The position numbers and the translations under genes are program-made. From NCBI RefSeq assembly GCF_000400995.2, contig NZ_DF238919.1, positions 17,751 through 81,750 of the forward strand: a stretch of DNA of 64,000 bases. Direction: 5' to 3'. Shown here piece by piece: positions 51,361 through 60,215 of the stretch (within the stretch, counting starts at the first letter, position 1; every line of letters starts with the position of its first letter). The notes beneath the pieces were generated by a model that saw only the letters and a list, made by a program, of their open reading frames with translations, was not told where the DNA came from and searched no databases. Source of the DNA: Acidovorax sp. MR-S7 (GTDB lineage Bacteria; Pseudomonadota; Gammaproteobacteria; Burkholderiales; Burkholderiaceae_C).

Positions 51361-53156
51361 ATTCGCCCGCAACGAAAACCGTGTGCCTCAGGGAGGTTGC
51401 CCATGCGCGCTCCGGCGAGAAAGGCAACAGCTCGATGATTTCGGTCATCGCCTACGAACCGCAAGACTACGGCCTGCTGTGCGAGCAAGTCACCGTGGAC
51501 GCGGTGCGAAAGGTCTTCGGGCCGATCACCCGCGGCAGCATCGCACGGTACGAAGTGCCGCGCATCGGCGCCCTCAACTTCGTGCTGGACGAAGTGCTCG
51601 AAGGAGGCCGGTCGCGGACGCTGGCCTTCGAAGAATCGGGCAAGGCCCTGTCGTCCCTCATGCTCACGCTGCCGGTACGGGTGCCCGCAGGCTACGTGGA
51701 GCGCAAGGACAGGCCGGCCACCGAGGAAGGGCCGCGCAGCAGGCCATCCGGGGATGCTGCCAAGCCGGCGGGCACGATCCGCCTCGCGGCAGCCACGGCC
51801 TGGTCACGCGACCGCTTCGAGCCCGCGCTGTCTCTCGTGCGGGACGAGGCCATCGACTACCTCTGCTTCGAATCGATGTCCGAAGTGACGATGAGCGCCG
51901 CCCAGGTCGCCCTCAACGACGGCCACGCCACCCCGCCCTACGACCCCTACCTGCTGGACCGCCTGCGCCCCGTGCTGGCCGAATGCAAGCAGCGCGGAAT
52001 CCGCATCATCAGCAACCAGGGCTGGCTGGACCCGGACGCCGCAGCGCAGGCCGTGCAGGAACTGGCCGGAGAACTCGGCATCGCGGACCTGCGCGTGGCC
52101 GCCGTCTCGGGAGGCATCCTCACCGACCGCATCGCCGGACTGGGCCTGCGGTTCTCGGAGAACGACCAGGCCATCGCCGACCTCGAGGACGGTATCGTTT
52201 CCGCCGAGGCCTACCTGGGATGCGAGGGCATCGTCCAGGCGCTGCAGCAGGGCGCGGACGTGGTCATCACGACCCGGGTGGCCGACGCGGCGCTCTACCT
52301 CGGGCCGCTCGCCCACGAGTTCGGCTGGGACACGGGAAACAGCCAGCAGATGGCACGGGGCATGGTCGTCGGCCACCTCATGGAATGCGGCGCCCAGCTG
52401 GCGGGCGGCTACTTCGCCGACCCCGGCTACAAGGACGTGCCCGACCTGGCGCACGTCGGCAACCCGATCGCGGACGTATCGCCCGACCGCATCGTCCTGC
52501 GCAAGCAGCGCGGCAGCGGCGGCCTGCTGAGCCCCGCGACGTGCAAGGAGCAACTGCTCTACGAGGTCCACGACCCGGGCGCGTACATCGGCCCCGACTG
52601 CACCACGGACTTCGGGGCCGTCTCGTTCACGCAGATCGCGCCCGATACGGTGGAGGTCCACATCGCGGAAGGCGCGGGGTTTCCGAAGCCGGACACGCTG
52701 AAGGCGCTCGTCGGTGTGCGCGAGGGCTACATGACCGAGGAAATGGTGATCTTCGCAGGCCCCGGAGCGCACCAGCGCGCGCAGCTGACCGAGTCCATCC
52801 TGCGGCAGCGCCTGGCATCGGCGGGGCTGCAGGCGCAGGAAATGCGGTTCGACTACATCGGCGTCAATGCCGTCCACAGGGAAGCGACGCCGCCGTCCGC
52901 GCATGCGCCCTACGAAGCCGTCCTGCGGGTGGCCATCAAGACCGGCACCCGGCAACAGGCCGAACTGCTGCGCAAGGAAGTGGACCCGCTGGCCGTCAAC
53001 GGGCTCTATGGAACCGGCAAGTGGGCGACCACGGCGAGCGGCTCCCGGGTCCGGTCCGTCATCGGGCTGAACTCGTGCCTCGTTCCACGGACGCTGGTCG
53101 ACTGGTCCGTCTCGTTCGCCGAAGAAGCCGTCCACACCCCACAGGAGACTCCATGA
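51357..53156 (+). CDS. AtuA-family protein with small domain at the N terminus
   Basis: 599 aa. Residues about 8-108 match the small ferredoxin-fold-like AtuA C-terminal domain (LREVAHARSGEKGNSSMISV, SIARYEVPRIGALNFVLDEV). After a charged linker (110-138), residues 140-590 match the large AtuA/DUF1446 domain (IRLAAATAWSRDRFEPALSL, SEVTMSAAQVAL, VITTRVADAALYLGPLAHEF, NQGWLDPDAA). In the usual AtuA proteins the large domain comes first or the small one is a separate gene, so the order is reversed here. AtuA was described in acyclic terpene degradation in Pseudomonas; the substrate here is unknown. Overlaps both Bug neighbours (ATGA). Confidence 0.85.
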   Translation: MNSPATKTVCLREVAHARSGEKGNSSMISVIAYEPQDYGLLCEQVTVDAVRKVFGPITRGSIARYEVPRIGALNFVLDEVLEGGRSRTLAFEESGKALSSLMLTLPVRVPAGYVERKDRPATEEGPRSRPSGDAAKPAGTIRLAAATAWSRDRFEPALSLVRDEAIDYLCFESMSEVTMSAAQVALNDGHATPPYDPYLLDRLRPVLAECKQRGIRIISNQGWLDPDAAAQAVQELAGELGIADLRVAAVSGGILTDRIAGLGLRFSENDQAIADLEDGIVSAEAYLGCEGIVQALQQGADVVITTRVADAALYLGPLAHEFGWDTGNSQQMARGMVVGHLMECGAQLAGGYFADPGYKDVPDLAHVGNPIADVSPDRIVLRKQRGSGGLLSPATCKEQLLYEVHDPGAYIGPDCTTDFGAVSFTQIAPDTVEVHIAEGAGFPKPDTLKALVGVREGYMTEEMVIFAGPGAHQRAQLTESILRQRLASAGLQAQEMRFDYIGVNAVHREATPPSAHAPYEAVLRVAIKTGTRQQAELLRKEVDPLAVNGLYGTGKWATTASGSRVRSVIGLNSCLVPRTLVDWSVSFAEEAVHTPQETP

Positions 53157-54130
53157 GAAAACGCCATGCCTATGCCGCCATCGCCGCGCTCGCGGCCCTG
53201 CAGGCCACCGCGGCGCAGGCCGACGCCGCCTGGCCCAAGGCGCACCCCATCACCATGGTGCTGCCCGCAGGGGCAGGCGGCTCCTCCGATCCGCTGACGC
53301 GCTACGTCTCTGAAGAGATCGGCAAGCGCATCGGGCAGTCGTTCATCGTCCAGAACAGGCCCGGCGCAGGCGGCAATGTGGGCATGGTCTACGGCGCCAA
53401 GGCGCGCCCCGACGGCTACACCCTGACGATCAGCTGGACCGGACCGATGGCGACCAACCTGGCGCTCTACAAGGAGGTGGGCTTCAGTCCCCAGAAGGAC
53501 TTCGCGCCGGTCGGCATGATCGGCTGCACGCCCAACGTGCTGGCCGTGGACAAGAGTTCCCCCCCGTCCTCGCTCCAGGAGTTCAACCGACTGGCCAAGG
53601 AGAAGCCGGAGAAATTCAGCTATGGAACGACCGGCGTCGGCAGCTCCTGGCACATCGCGGCCGAGATGCTCAACCGCGACCTGGGAGACCGCCTGGTGCA
53701 CGTCCCCTACCAATCGCCCGGCGCGGCGTTGACCGACATGAAGGGGCGCCGCCTGGACGCCATCTTTCCGGTGATCCCCATGACGGTTCCCCATGCGCGC
53801 GCAGGGGAGATGAAGGTGCTGGCCGTCTTCTCCAAGGAGCGCTCGTCCGTGCTTCCCGAGGTTCCCACGACCGTGGAGCAGGGCTTCCCCGACCTGCTGA
53901 GCGACACCTGCTTCGCCCTGCTCGCGCCCGCGGGCACGCCCGCGCCCATCGTGGATCAGTTGAACAAGGCGCTGAACCAGGTGCTGTCCGACCAGGCCTC
54001 GCGCACGCGGATCGAGGACATGGGCATCCAGATCCGCTCCGGCCCGCCCTCCCAGCTCCAGGCTTACCTGGACACGGAGATTCCCAGGCAAGCCAGGCTG
54101 GTGCGCGCCATGGGCGTGTCGCCGGAGTGA
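53153..54130 (+). CDS. Bug-family periplasmic receptor (TTT system)
   Basis: 325 aa. Signal peptide MRKRHAYAAIAALAALQATA then AQADA. Motifs: HPITMVLPAGAGGSSDPLTR, FIVQNRPGAGGNVGMV, FSYGTTGVGSSWHIAAEML, HVPYQSPGAALTDMKGRRLD and LPEVPTTVEQGFPD. Second receptor in the same operon, which is unusual; the two may bind related ligands. Ends 7 bp from the convergent alpha-2-macroglobulin gene. Confidence 0.92.
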   Translation: MRKRHAYAAIAALAALQATAAQADAAWPKAHPITMVLPAGAGGSSDPLTRYVSEEIGKRIGQSFIVQNRPGAGGNVGMVYGAKARPDGYTLTISWTGPMATNLALYKEVGFSPQKDFAPVGMIGCTPNVLAVDKSSPPSSLQEFNRLAKEKPEKFSYGTTGVGSSWHIAAEMLNRDLGDRLVHVPYQSPGAALTDMKGRRLDAIFPVIPMTVPHARAGEMKVLAVFSKERSSVLPEVPTTVEQGFPDLLSDTCFALLAPAGTPAPIVDQLNKALNQVLSDQASRTRIEDMGIQIRSGPPSQLQAYLDTEIPRQARLVRAMGVSPE

Positions 54131-54137
54131 GGGGCCG

Positions 54138-57100
54138 TCAGGGCTGCACCACCTTCACCCGCGCGTTGGGCGCCTCACCGAACATCTCGGGCGCGTAGAG
54201 CGCCTCCACGCGGCTGGGCGGAAGCTGGAACTCGCCCGCGTTGTTCAGGCGCACCGTGTACTCCATCTTCACCGTGCCCTTGGGCAGATACTCGTAGTAG
54301 CTGCGGAAGGCCTCGAAGGCGCGCTCCTCGAACGCGGGCCAGCCGTAGCCGGAGCGCTTCTCGCCCTGCGTGGCGATCTCGGAATCGCGCCCCAGGCCGC
54401 TGCCGAGGATGGTGGCGCCCGCCGGCACGGGGTCGGTGACCGCCACCCAGGTCATGTCGGCCGTGCCGGTCACCTCCAGCGACACGCGCAGCACGTCGCC
54501 GCGCGTGTACTGGCCGGCGGGCAGGCTCTTATCGGCCTGCTCCACGGGCGTGACGGTGCGGCGGATCGTGTACCCGGCGCTGAACGGCTCCTTGAGCGCG
54601 ATGGCAGCGACCGACTGCAGCGTGAGCCAGGGCTTTCCCGTGCCCTGGTGCGTGACGACCAGGCGGTCGTTCCCGTTCCAGGGCAGGAACATGCCGTTGT
54701 TGCGGTAGTTGCCTGGGGCGGCGGGTGCGCCGAACCACGTGGTCTGGTGCGCGGCGCCGCTGGCGTCACTCGCCTTGATGCGCTCGACCTTGGCCCAATC
54801 CACGCTCGCCGCATTGGCGCCCATAGCCGCCCGGGTGATGCCCGAGACGGGTGTGGCCTCGAACTTCGCGCTGAATTTCTCCAGCGCCAGGCCGCCCCAC
54901 AGGTTGGCCGTGGTGGTGTGCCACGCGCCGCCCTGCTGGCGCAGGATGAAGCCGTTGGCCAGGCGCCCCATGTCGTCCTTCCACGCAGGGTCGTCCATCA
55001 CCGCGAGCATCAGGCGCGCGGTGTTCACGTCGCCGTTCTGCATGAGCCACCACCAGTAGTCGTCCTGCTCGGTGCTGAAGATCAGCTTGGTGCCCTGGTA
55101 CGACAGGCGGGCTTTCAGCACGTTCATGGCCTCGGCCAGGCGCTGGTCGCGCTGGGGCACGCCATCGACGCGCTTGAGGATGTTCACCCAGTCGATCACC
55201 GTGTGCGTGGGCCACTGGTTGGGCGCGATGGTGATGCTGCCAAGCATGCGCGCCTGCGCCTTGCCGTAGCGCGAGAGCGCCTCGATGGCGGCGAGCTTGC
55301 GCATGTCCAGGTCCTTGCGCGGGCTCCAGAAGTCGCGCTGGATGCGGCCCTCGACGAAGGCGATCAGGCCGCGCTCCATGGGCTCGCGCGCCTCGGGCGG
55401 CAGAGAGAATTCCGGGTGCAGGCCCGAGGCCTCGTGCGTGGCGGCGAGCAGGTAGGCGGTGAGCGTATCGCTGCCCCGGTTCGCGCTGCCGTCACGCGGC
55501 GGGAAGTAGCTGGCGAGGCCGTCGCCGTCCAGGTACGTGGGCAGTTGCGCCACCATGGTCTGCCAGAGCTTGCCGTCGCGCAGGCCCACGGCCTTGCTGG
55601 TCTTCTGCTCCAGGCAGGCGAACGGGTAGTTGGCCCACCAGTCGCGCACGCCGGGCAGCCCTTCGGCCAGCTTGGGCTGCAGTGACATCTTCAGGCCGCC
55701 GCGCCCCGCGATGGCGTCCTTGGGCGGAGCCACATCGAGGTTGAAGGCGCCATCGACCTGCACCAGCGTCGCTTGCTGCACCGTGAGCGGCACGGCGGGG
55801 ATCAGGCGCTGGCTGGCCTTGAGGGCATCGCGCGCCCCATTCACTCCTCCCAGCGTGTCGCGCGCCTCGATCTCCCACAGCAGCGCCTGCGCGCGCGTGG
55901 TGCCGAGCTGCGCGGGCGCGGTGACGCTCCAGGCCACCTCGCGCGCCTCGCCTGCTGGAATGTCCACGGTCTGCTTGTCGAGCTGGAGCAGCGTGGCGCG
56001 CGGCGCGACTTCCACCTTCATGGCCTGCTGCGTGGTGTTGCGCAACGTGAGCTGGGCGCGGAACTGGTCGTCCTCGCGCACCAGCGGCGGCAAGCCGCTG
56101 ATGATCTGCAAGTCCTGCGTGGCGCGAATGCTCGTGGCGCCGGTGCCGAACAGGCCCGTGCCCGCATCGGCCACGGCGACGATTCTGAAAGTGGTGAGCG
56201 CGTCATTGAGCGGCACCGTCACCTTCGCCTGCCCTTGTGCATCGAGCTGGATCGCGGGCTGCCACAGCAGCAGCGTGTCGAGCAGCTCGCGCGTCTGCGC
56301 GCGGCCCCCGCCGCCGCCCGCGGGCACGGCCTTCTTGCCGTAGTGGCGGCGGCCGATGATCTCCATCTGCGCGGTGGAGGTGGAGACGCCCCAGGAGCGG
56401 CGCTGCAGCATGGCTTCGAGCAGGTTCCAGCTCTGGTTGGGCATCAGCTCCAGCAGCGCCTGGTCGACGGCTGCCAGCGCCACCTCGGCCCCGGCGGCCG
56501 GCTTGCCGTTCGGCAGCGTGGCCGAGATCGTGACCTGCGCCTTGCCGCGCACGGGGTAGCTTTCCTTGTCGGCCGCGACCTTCACGGCGATCTGGTGCGC
56601 CGCGTGGCCCACGCGCAGCTCGGCCAGGCCCAGGCGGTAAGCGGGCTTGGACAGGTCCACCATCGCCGTGGGCGCGACGTATTCGCGGCCCTCGTACCAG
56701 AAGGCGCTCCACCACTCGCGCGGCGCCTTGAAGCCCCAGGTGAAGAAGCTGTACCACGGCACCTCGCGCAGGCGCCCGCGCAAGGCGAGCACGCTCACGT
56801 AGACGTTGGGGCTCCAGCCTTCCTCGATCTTGAGCTGCACCGTAGGGTCCTGCCCATTGAGCTTCACCACGCGCGTCTCGATCACGCCCTCGCGCTCCAC
56901 GCTGACCAGCGCGGTGGCGTAGCGGAACGGCATGCGCACCTGCAGGCGCGCGGTCTCGCCGGGCTGGTAGCTCTTCTTCTCGGGCAGCACGTCGATGCGG
57001 TCGTGGTCCTCGCCGCCGAACCAGAGTTCGCCCTGGCGCGTGACCCAGACGGAGGACGCGGCCTGCGCCTCGTTGCCGTCCTTGTCGCGCGCGGTCACGA

Positions 57101-60074
57101 CCAGTTCCACCTCGCCGGGCTCGTCGAGCTTGGCATCGCACAGCAGCAGGCCGCGGCTGTCGCTCTTGCCGGTACAGACGGTGCCCAAATCCTTGGTCTC
57201 GGTCTTGTTGTCGTAGCTGTAGAAGCCCCCCACCATGCGCTTGCGGCTGGTGGTGGTGATGCGCGCGATGGCCTGCACCGCCAGCGGGACGCCCTCCTGC
57301 GCCTTGCCGTCCAGCCCCAGTGCCAGCGCCTGGAAGCGCACGCGGCTCGACGCCGAGGCCCAGCCCTCGGTCTTCACACCCGCGACCACGGCCGCAGGCC
57401 AGAGCGTGTGCGTGCTGCGCAGGGTCTGCACCTCGCCGTTGGGATCGGCGTAGGTGGCTTCGAGCACCAGGTCCTGCGCCTGGCGCGCGGCGGGCACGTT
57501 GTCGATGGCGATGCGGCCCGTGCCATTCTTGTCGAGCGTGAGCGGCAGCTTGTCGGCGATCACGCGCGTATCGCGGCTGGCAGCGGGCTCCTCGTCGTCG
57601 CTGGAATCACCGGATTGGCCCTTCCTGCGCGGCGGCTGGAAGCTGAAGGCGTCGAAGTCGCCGAACTGCAGGGACTTGCCGCGCACCATGGCCGACACGC
57701 GCACGGGCAACCCGGCCGCGCCGCCGCCCGCCACGTAGCCGACCTGCACGTCGGTGGGCACGGAGCGCGCGCGCACCAGGGGCTTGTTCTCGGCCGGCGC
57801 CACGCGGCCTTCGAACACCGGCAGGCGGAATTCCTCCACGCGGAAACTGCCGGACTCGAAGGACCGGCCCTCGCCCGCGCCGCGTAGCTCTACCTGGTAC
57901 AGGCCCAGCTTGGCCGCCAGCGGCACGGCGAATTCGCTGGTCGCGGACAGGCCGCCCGTGCCCGTCTTGCGCCACCCGAGCGGCTGCATGAACTGCTGGC
58001 CGCTGCCCACGTGGGTGATGACGAGCTGCTCCGGACGCGCTTCGGGCAGCGCGAAACCGCGGCTGTTCTGGGCGCGCAGCAGGTGCTTCATCGATACGGT
58101 CTCGCCCGCGCGCAGCAGCGTGCGGTCGAAGATGGTGTGGGCCACCTCGTCGGGCCGCGGCTCGCTGCTGGTGGGCACGTTGAAGCGCCAGGGCTCGATG
58201 CCGCGCTGCCAGTCGCTCCAGGTGAAGGCCATGTCGTCTTGCGCACGTGCGCTGACGAAGTAGGCATTGCGCCACTCGCCTTCGCCGTGGCACTGGGGCG
58301 GCTCGGGCGACAGGCCTTGCAGCGCGGCCACGCCATCGGCGTTGGTGGTGGCCGTGGCCAGCTCGCGCCCGTCGCAGGCGGACACGCGCACCTTCGCGCC
58401 GGCCACGGGCAAGCCCTTGTCCAGCGTGGTCACCCAGGCCACGGCGTTCTCGCGGCCCAGCTTGAAGTGCACGCCCAGGTTGGTCACCAGCGCCGTGGTG
58501 CGCACGTACATGGTGCGCGGCGCGCCGTAGCGCTCGTCGAGCAGCGACTGGCCGAGCAGCGGCGAAGCGATCTCCACCACGTGGAAGCCCGCGGGCAGCG
58601 GAATGCCCACGACCTCGAAGGGGCGCGGATCGCCACTGGCGGGCTTGGGGATGTCCAGCGTCTTCACGCCTTGTGCGCCCGCAAGCAGCGAGAGCATGCG
58701 CGTCTGCACGTGGTTCTTGTCGCCCTCTTCCAGCACCTTGGGCAGCGGGCCGCTCACGTCCCGGCCGGCCTGCTTGCGCGAGACGGCATAGGCGTCGTAG
58801 CGCTCCACCTTGCGCATCCAGGCGATGATGTCCTTGTCGCTCTCGGGCTGGAGGGTGCTGACCTTGCCCGCGCCGGGCTGCAGGCCCTGCACGGCGAGCT
58901 GCGCCTCCACGTTGCGCAGCGTGACGGGCAGCAGCGCCGGGCCATCGGGTCCCTCGGCATAGCGCTCCACCACGCCGAAGGGCGACGCGGCGAATTTGGC
59001 CAGCGGCGGCATGCCCCCGGTGGCCACCTGGAGCGGGAAGCTCTGCGCGTTGACCAGCGGGCGGCCCGACGCGTCCTTGAACCCCGCGGGCAGCTCCAGC
59101 GTGAACTGCGTCTGCGCGGCCAGCGGCTCGGGGAAGGTGATGCCGGTGACGACGGAGTCGCCCTCGGCGCCGTCCTTGACCGTGGGCGCGAGCGTCTGCC
59201 CGCCGCCCTGGAGGCGGATGCCCTGCGCGAGCTTGACGGGCACCGGCGCGTTGAACGACAGGCGCATGGGCCGGATCGGCAGGCAGGCGGCCTGGGCGTT
59301 CTCGCGCTCGCAGCCGAAGTCGGCGCTGAAGGGCTCGCGCACCTTGAAGTCGAAGCGCTTTTCCACGCTGTTGGCCACGCCGCTCTCGGTGGCCACGCCC
59401 TTGCCGAACACGAGCTGCATCTTGCTGCCCGCGGTGAGCCGGCGCGTGCAGGCCAGCGTGGCATAGCGCAGCGGCGCAGCGGCGGCGGCCTTGTCCAGGT
59501 GCAGCGACTGCAGCAGCTCGGCGCGCTGCGCGTCTTCGATGAGGCGCACGGGAATGCGCTCGCCCACGCCGTCGGCCGCGCACCACACGTGCTCGCGCAC
59601 GCTGGCGGTGGTGGCCGCGCCGTTCAGCTGCAGGACGAAGAACTGCTCCTCGTCTATGGCCTGCCAGGTGCCCGGGCGGATGTTCTGCACGAACGGCCCG
59701 CCGGTATTGAATTGATAGCTGCTCGCGCTTGACAGCTGAGCGCCGGAGGCCGATTTGAACCCCGATCGGACGCTGACCGTGCAGCGCACGCCCGGGGGCA
59801 GGTCCTGCGCGAAGTCGTAGACCCACTCGCGCTCGCTGGTCCAGCGGCCGGTGCCCTTGGCGGCATCGGCGTCGCTGCAGGCCACGGCGAAGGGCGCGGG
59901 CGCCTTGGGGTCGCCGAACTGCACGGCGGCGGCGTCGAACTTGGCCGCCAGCTGGCGCACGCGCGCCACTTCGCCCTGGGGCGACAGGCTGGTCACGGTG
60001 AGGGCCTGGGCCGCTCCGGCGGCGGCCAGGGCCAGGGACATGAGCGTTGCGTAGAGATAGGTTCTTTTCGCCAT
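54138..60074 (-). CDS. Bacterial alpha-2-macroglobulin family protein
   Basis: 1978 aa from the ATG at 60074; the longer open frame upstream crosses the divergent gene and is not coding. Signal peptide MAKRTYLYATLMSLALAAAG then AAQA, with no lipobox, so it is probably soluble in the periplasm. Multiple MG-type beta domains are followed by a bait-like stretch and the A2M core. The thioester motif CLEQ (Cys1487-Gln1490) lies in YPFACLEQKTSKAVGL. It probably traps proteases, acting with PBP1C-type repair in other species. Residues about 105-124 are encoded by a dispersed repeat copy. pbpC is 13 kb away rather than adjacent. Confidence 0.93.
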   Translation of the reverse strand: MAKRTYLYATLMSLALAAAGAAQALTVTSLSPQGEVARVRQLAAKFDAAAVQFGDPKAPAPFAVACSDADAAKGTGRWTSEREWVYDFAQDLPPGVRCTVSVRSGFKSASGAQLSSASSYQFNTGGPFVQNIRPGTWQAIDEEQFFVLQLNGAATTASVREHVWCAADGVGERIPVRLIEDAQRAELLQSLHLDKAAAAAPLRYATLACTRRLTAGSKMQLVFGKGVATESGVANSVEKRFDFKVREPFSADFGCERENAQAACLPIRPMRLSFNAPVPVKLAQGIRLQGGGQTLAPTVKDGAEGDSVVTGITFPEPLAAQTQFTLELPAGFKDASGRPLVNAQSFPLQVATGGMPPLAKFAASPFGVVERYAEGPDGPALLPVTLRNVEAQLAVQGLQPGAGKVSTLQPESDKDIIAWMRKVERYDAYAVSRKQAGRDVSGPLPKVLEEGDKNHVQTRMLSLLAGAQGVKTLDIPKPASGDPRPFEVVGIPLPAGFHVVEIASPLLGQSLLDERYGAPRTMYVRTTALVTNLGVHFKLGRENAVAWVTTLDKGLPVAGAKVRVSACDGRELATATTNADGVAALQGLSPEPPQCHGEGEWRNAYFVSARAQDDMAFTWSDWQRGIEPWRFNVPTSSEPRPDEVAHTIFDRTLLRAGETVSMKHLLRAQNSRGFALPEARPEQLVITHVGSGQQFMQPLGWRKTGTGGLSATSEFAVPLAAKLGLYQVELRGAGEGRSFESGSFRVEEFRLPVFEGRVAPAENKPLVRARSVPTDVQVGYVAGGGAAGLPVRVSAMVRGKSLQFGDFDAFSFQPPRRKGQSGDSSDDEEPAASRDTRVIADKLPLTLDKNGTGRIAIDNVPAARQAQDLVLEATYADPNGEVQTLRSTHTLWPAAVVAGVKTEGWASASSRVRFQALALGLDGKAQEGVPLAVQAIARITTTSRKRMVGGFYSYDNKTETKDLGTVCTGKSDSRGLLLCDAKLDEPGEVELVVTARDKDGNEAQAASSVWVTRQGELWFGGEDHDRIDVLPEKKSYQPGETARLQVRMPFRYATALVSVEREGVIETRVVKLNGQDPTVQLKIEEGWSPNVYVSVLALRGRLREVPWYSFFTWGFKAPREWWSAFWYEGREYVAPTAMVDLSKPAYRLGLAELRVGHAAHQIAVKVAADKESYPVRGKAQVTISATLPNGKPAAGAEVALAAVDQALLELMPNQSWNLLEAMLQRRSWGVSTSTAQMEIIGRRHYGKKAVPAGGGGGRAQTRELLDTLLLWQPAIQLDAQGQAKVTVPLNDALTTFRIVAVADAGTGLFGTGATSIRATQDLQIISGLPPLVREDDQFRAQLTLRNTTQQAMKVEVAPRATLLQLDKQTVDIPAGEAREVAWSVTAPAQLGTTRAQALLWEIEARDTLGGVNGARDALKASQRLIPAVPLTVQQATLVQVDGAFNLDVAPPKDAIAGRGGLKMSLQPKLAEGLPGVRDWWANYPFACLEQKTSKAVGLRDGKLWQTMVAQLPTYLDGDGLASYFPPRDGSANRGSDTLTAYLLAATHEASGLHPEFSLPPEAREPMERGLIAFVEGRIQRDFWSPRKDLDMRKLAAIEALSRYGKAQARMLGSITIAPNQWPTHTVIDWVNILKRVDGVPQRDQRLAEAMNVLKARLSYQGTKLIFSTEQDDYWWWLMQNGDVNTARLMLAVMDDPAWKDDMGRLANGFILRQQGGAWHTTTANLWGGLALEKFSAKFEATPVSGITRAAMGANAASVDWAKVERIKASDASGAAHQTTWFGAPAAPGNYRNNGMFLPWNGNDRLVVTHQGTGKPWLTLQSVAAIALKEPFSAGYTIRRTVTPVEQADKSLPAGQYTRGDVLRVSLEVTGTADMTWVAVTDPVPAGATILGSGLGRDSEIATQGEKRSGYGWPAFEERAFEAFRSYYEYLPKGTVKMEYTVRLNNAGEFQLPPSRVEALYAPEMFGEAPNARVKVVQP
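59705..59761 (-). repeat. Dispersed hairpin repeat, copy 12 (reverse), in frame in A2M
   Basis: It reads attgaattgatagctgctc, gcgcttgacagctgagcgcc and ggaggccgatttgaac. On the minus strand it encodes SGFKSASGAQLSSASSYQFN in the N-terminal beta region of the macroglobulin. Confidence 0.85.
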
Positions 60075-60215
60075 GTGCTTCAGGAAAGTTGCTGCGCAGC
60101 GCGCAAGCCGCAAGCGTAGCCCATCCCCCCGCGGAGGCAACCGGCCGGATCGCCTACACGCCGCCCGGCGGGGGCCGCCCACAATGCGGTACACGCCCTT
60201 CCACGCCCGCCTTCC

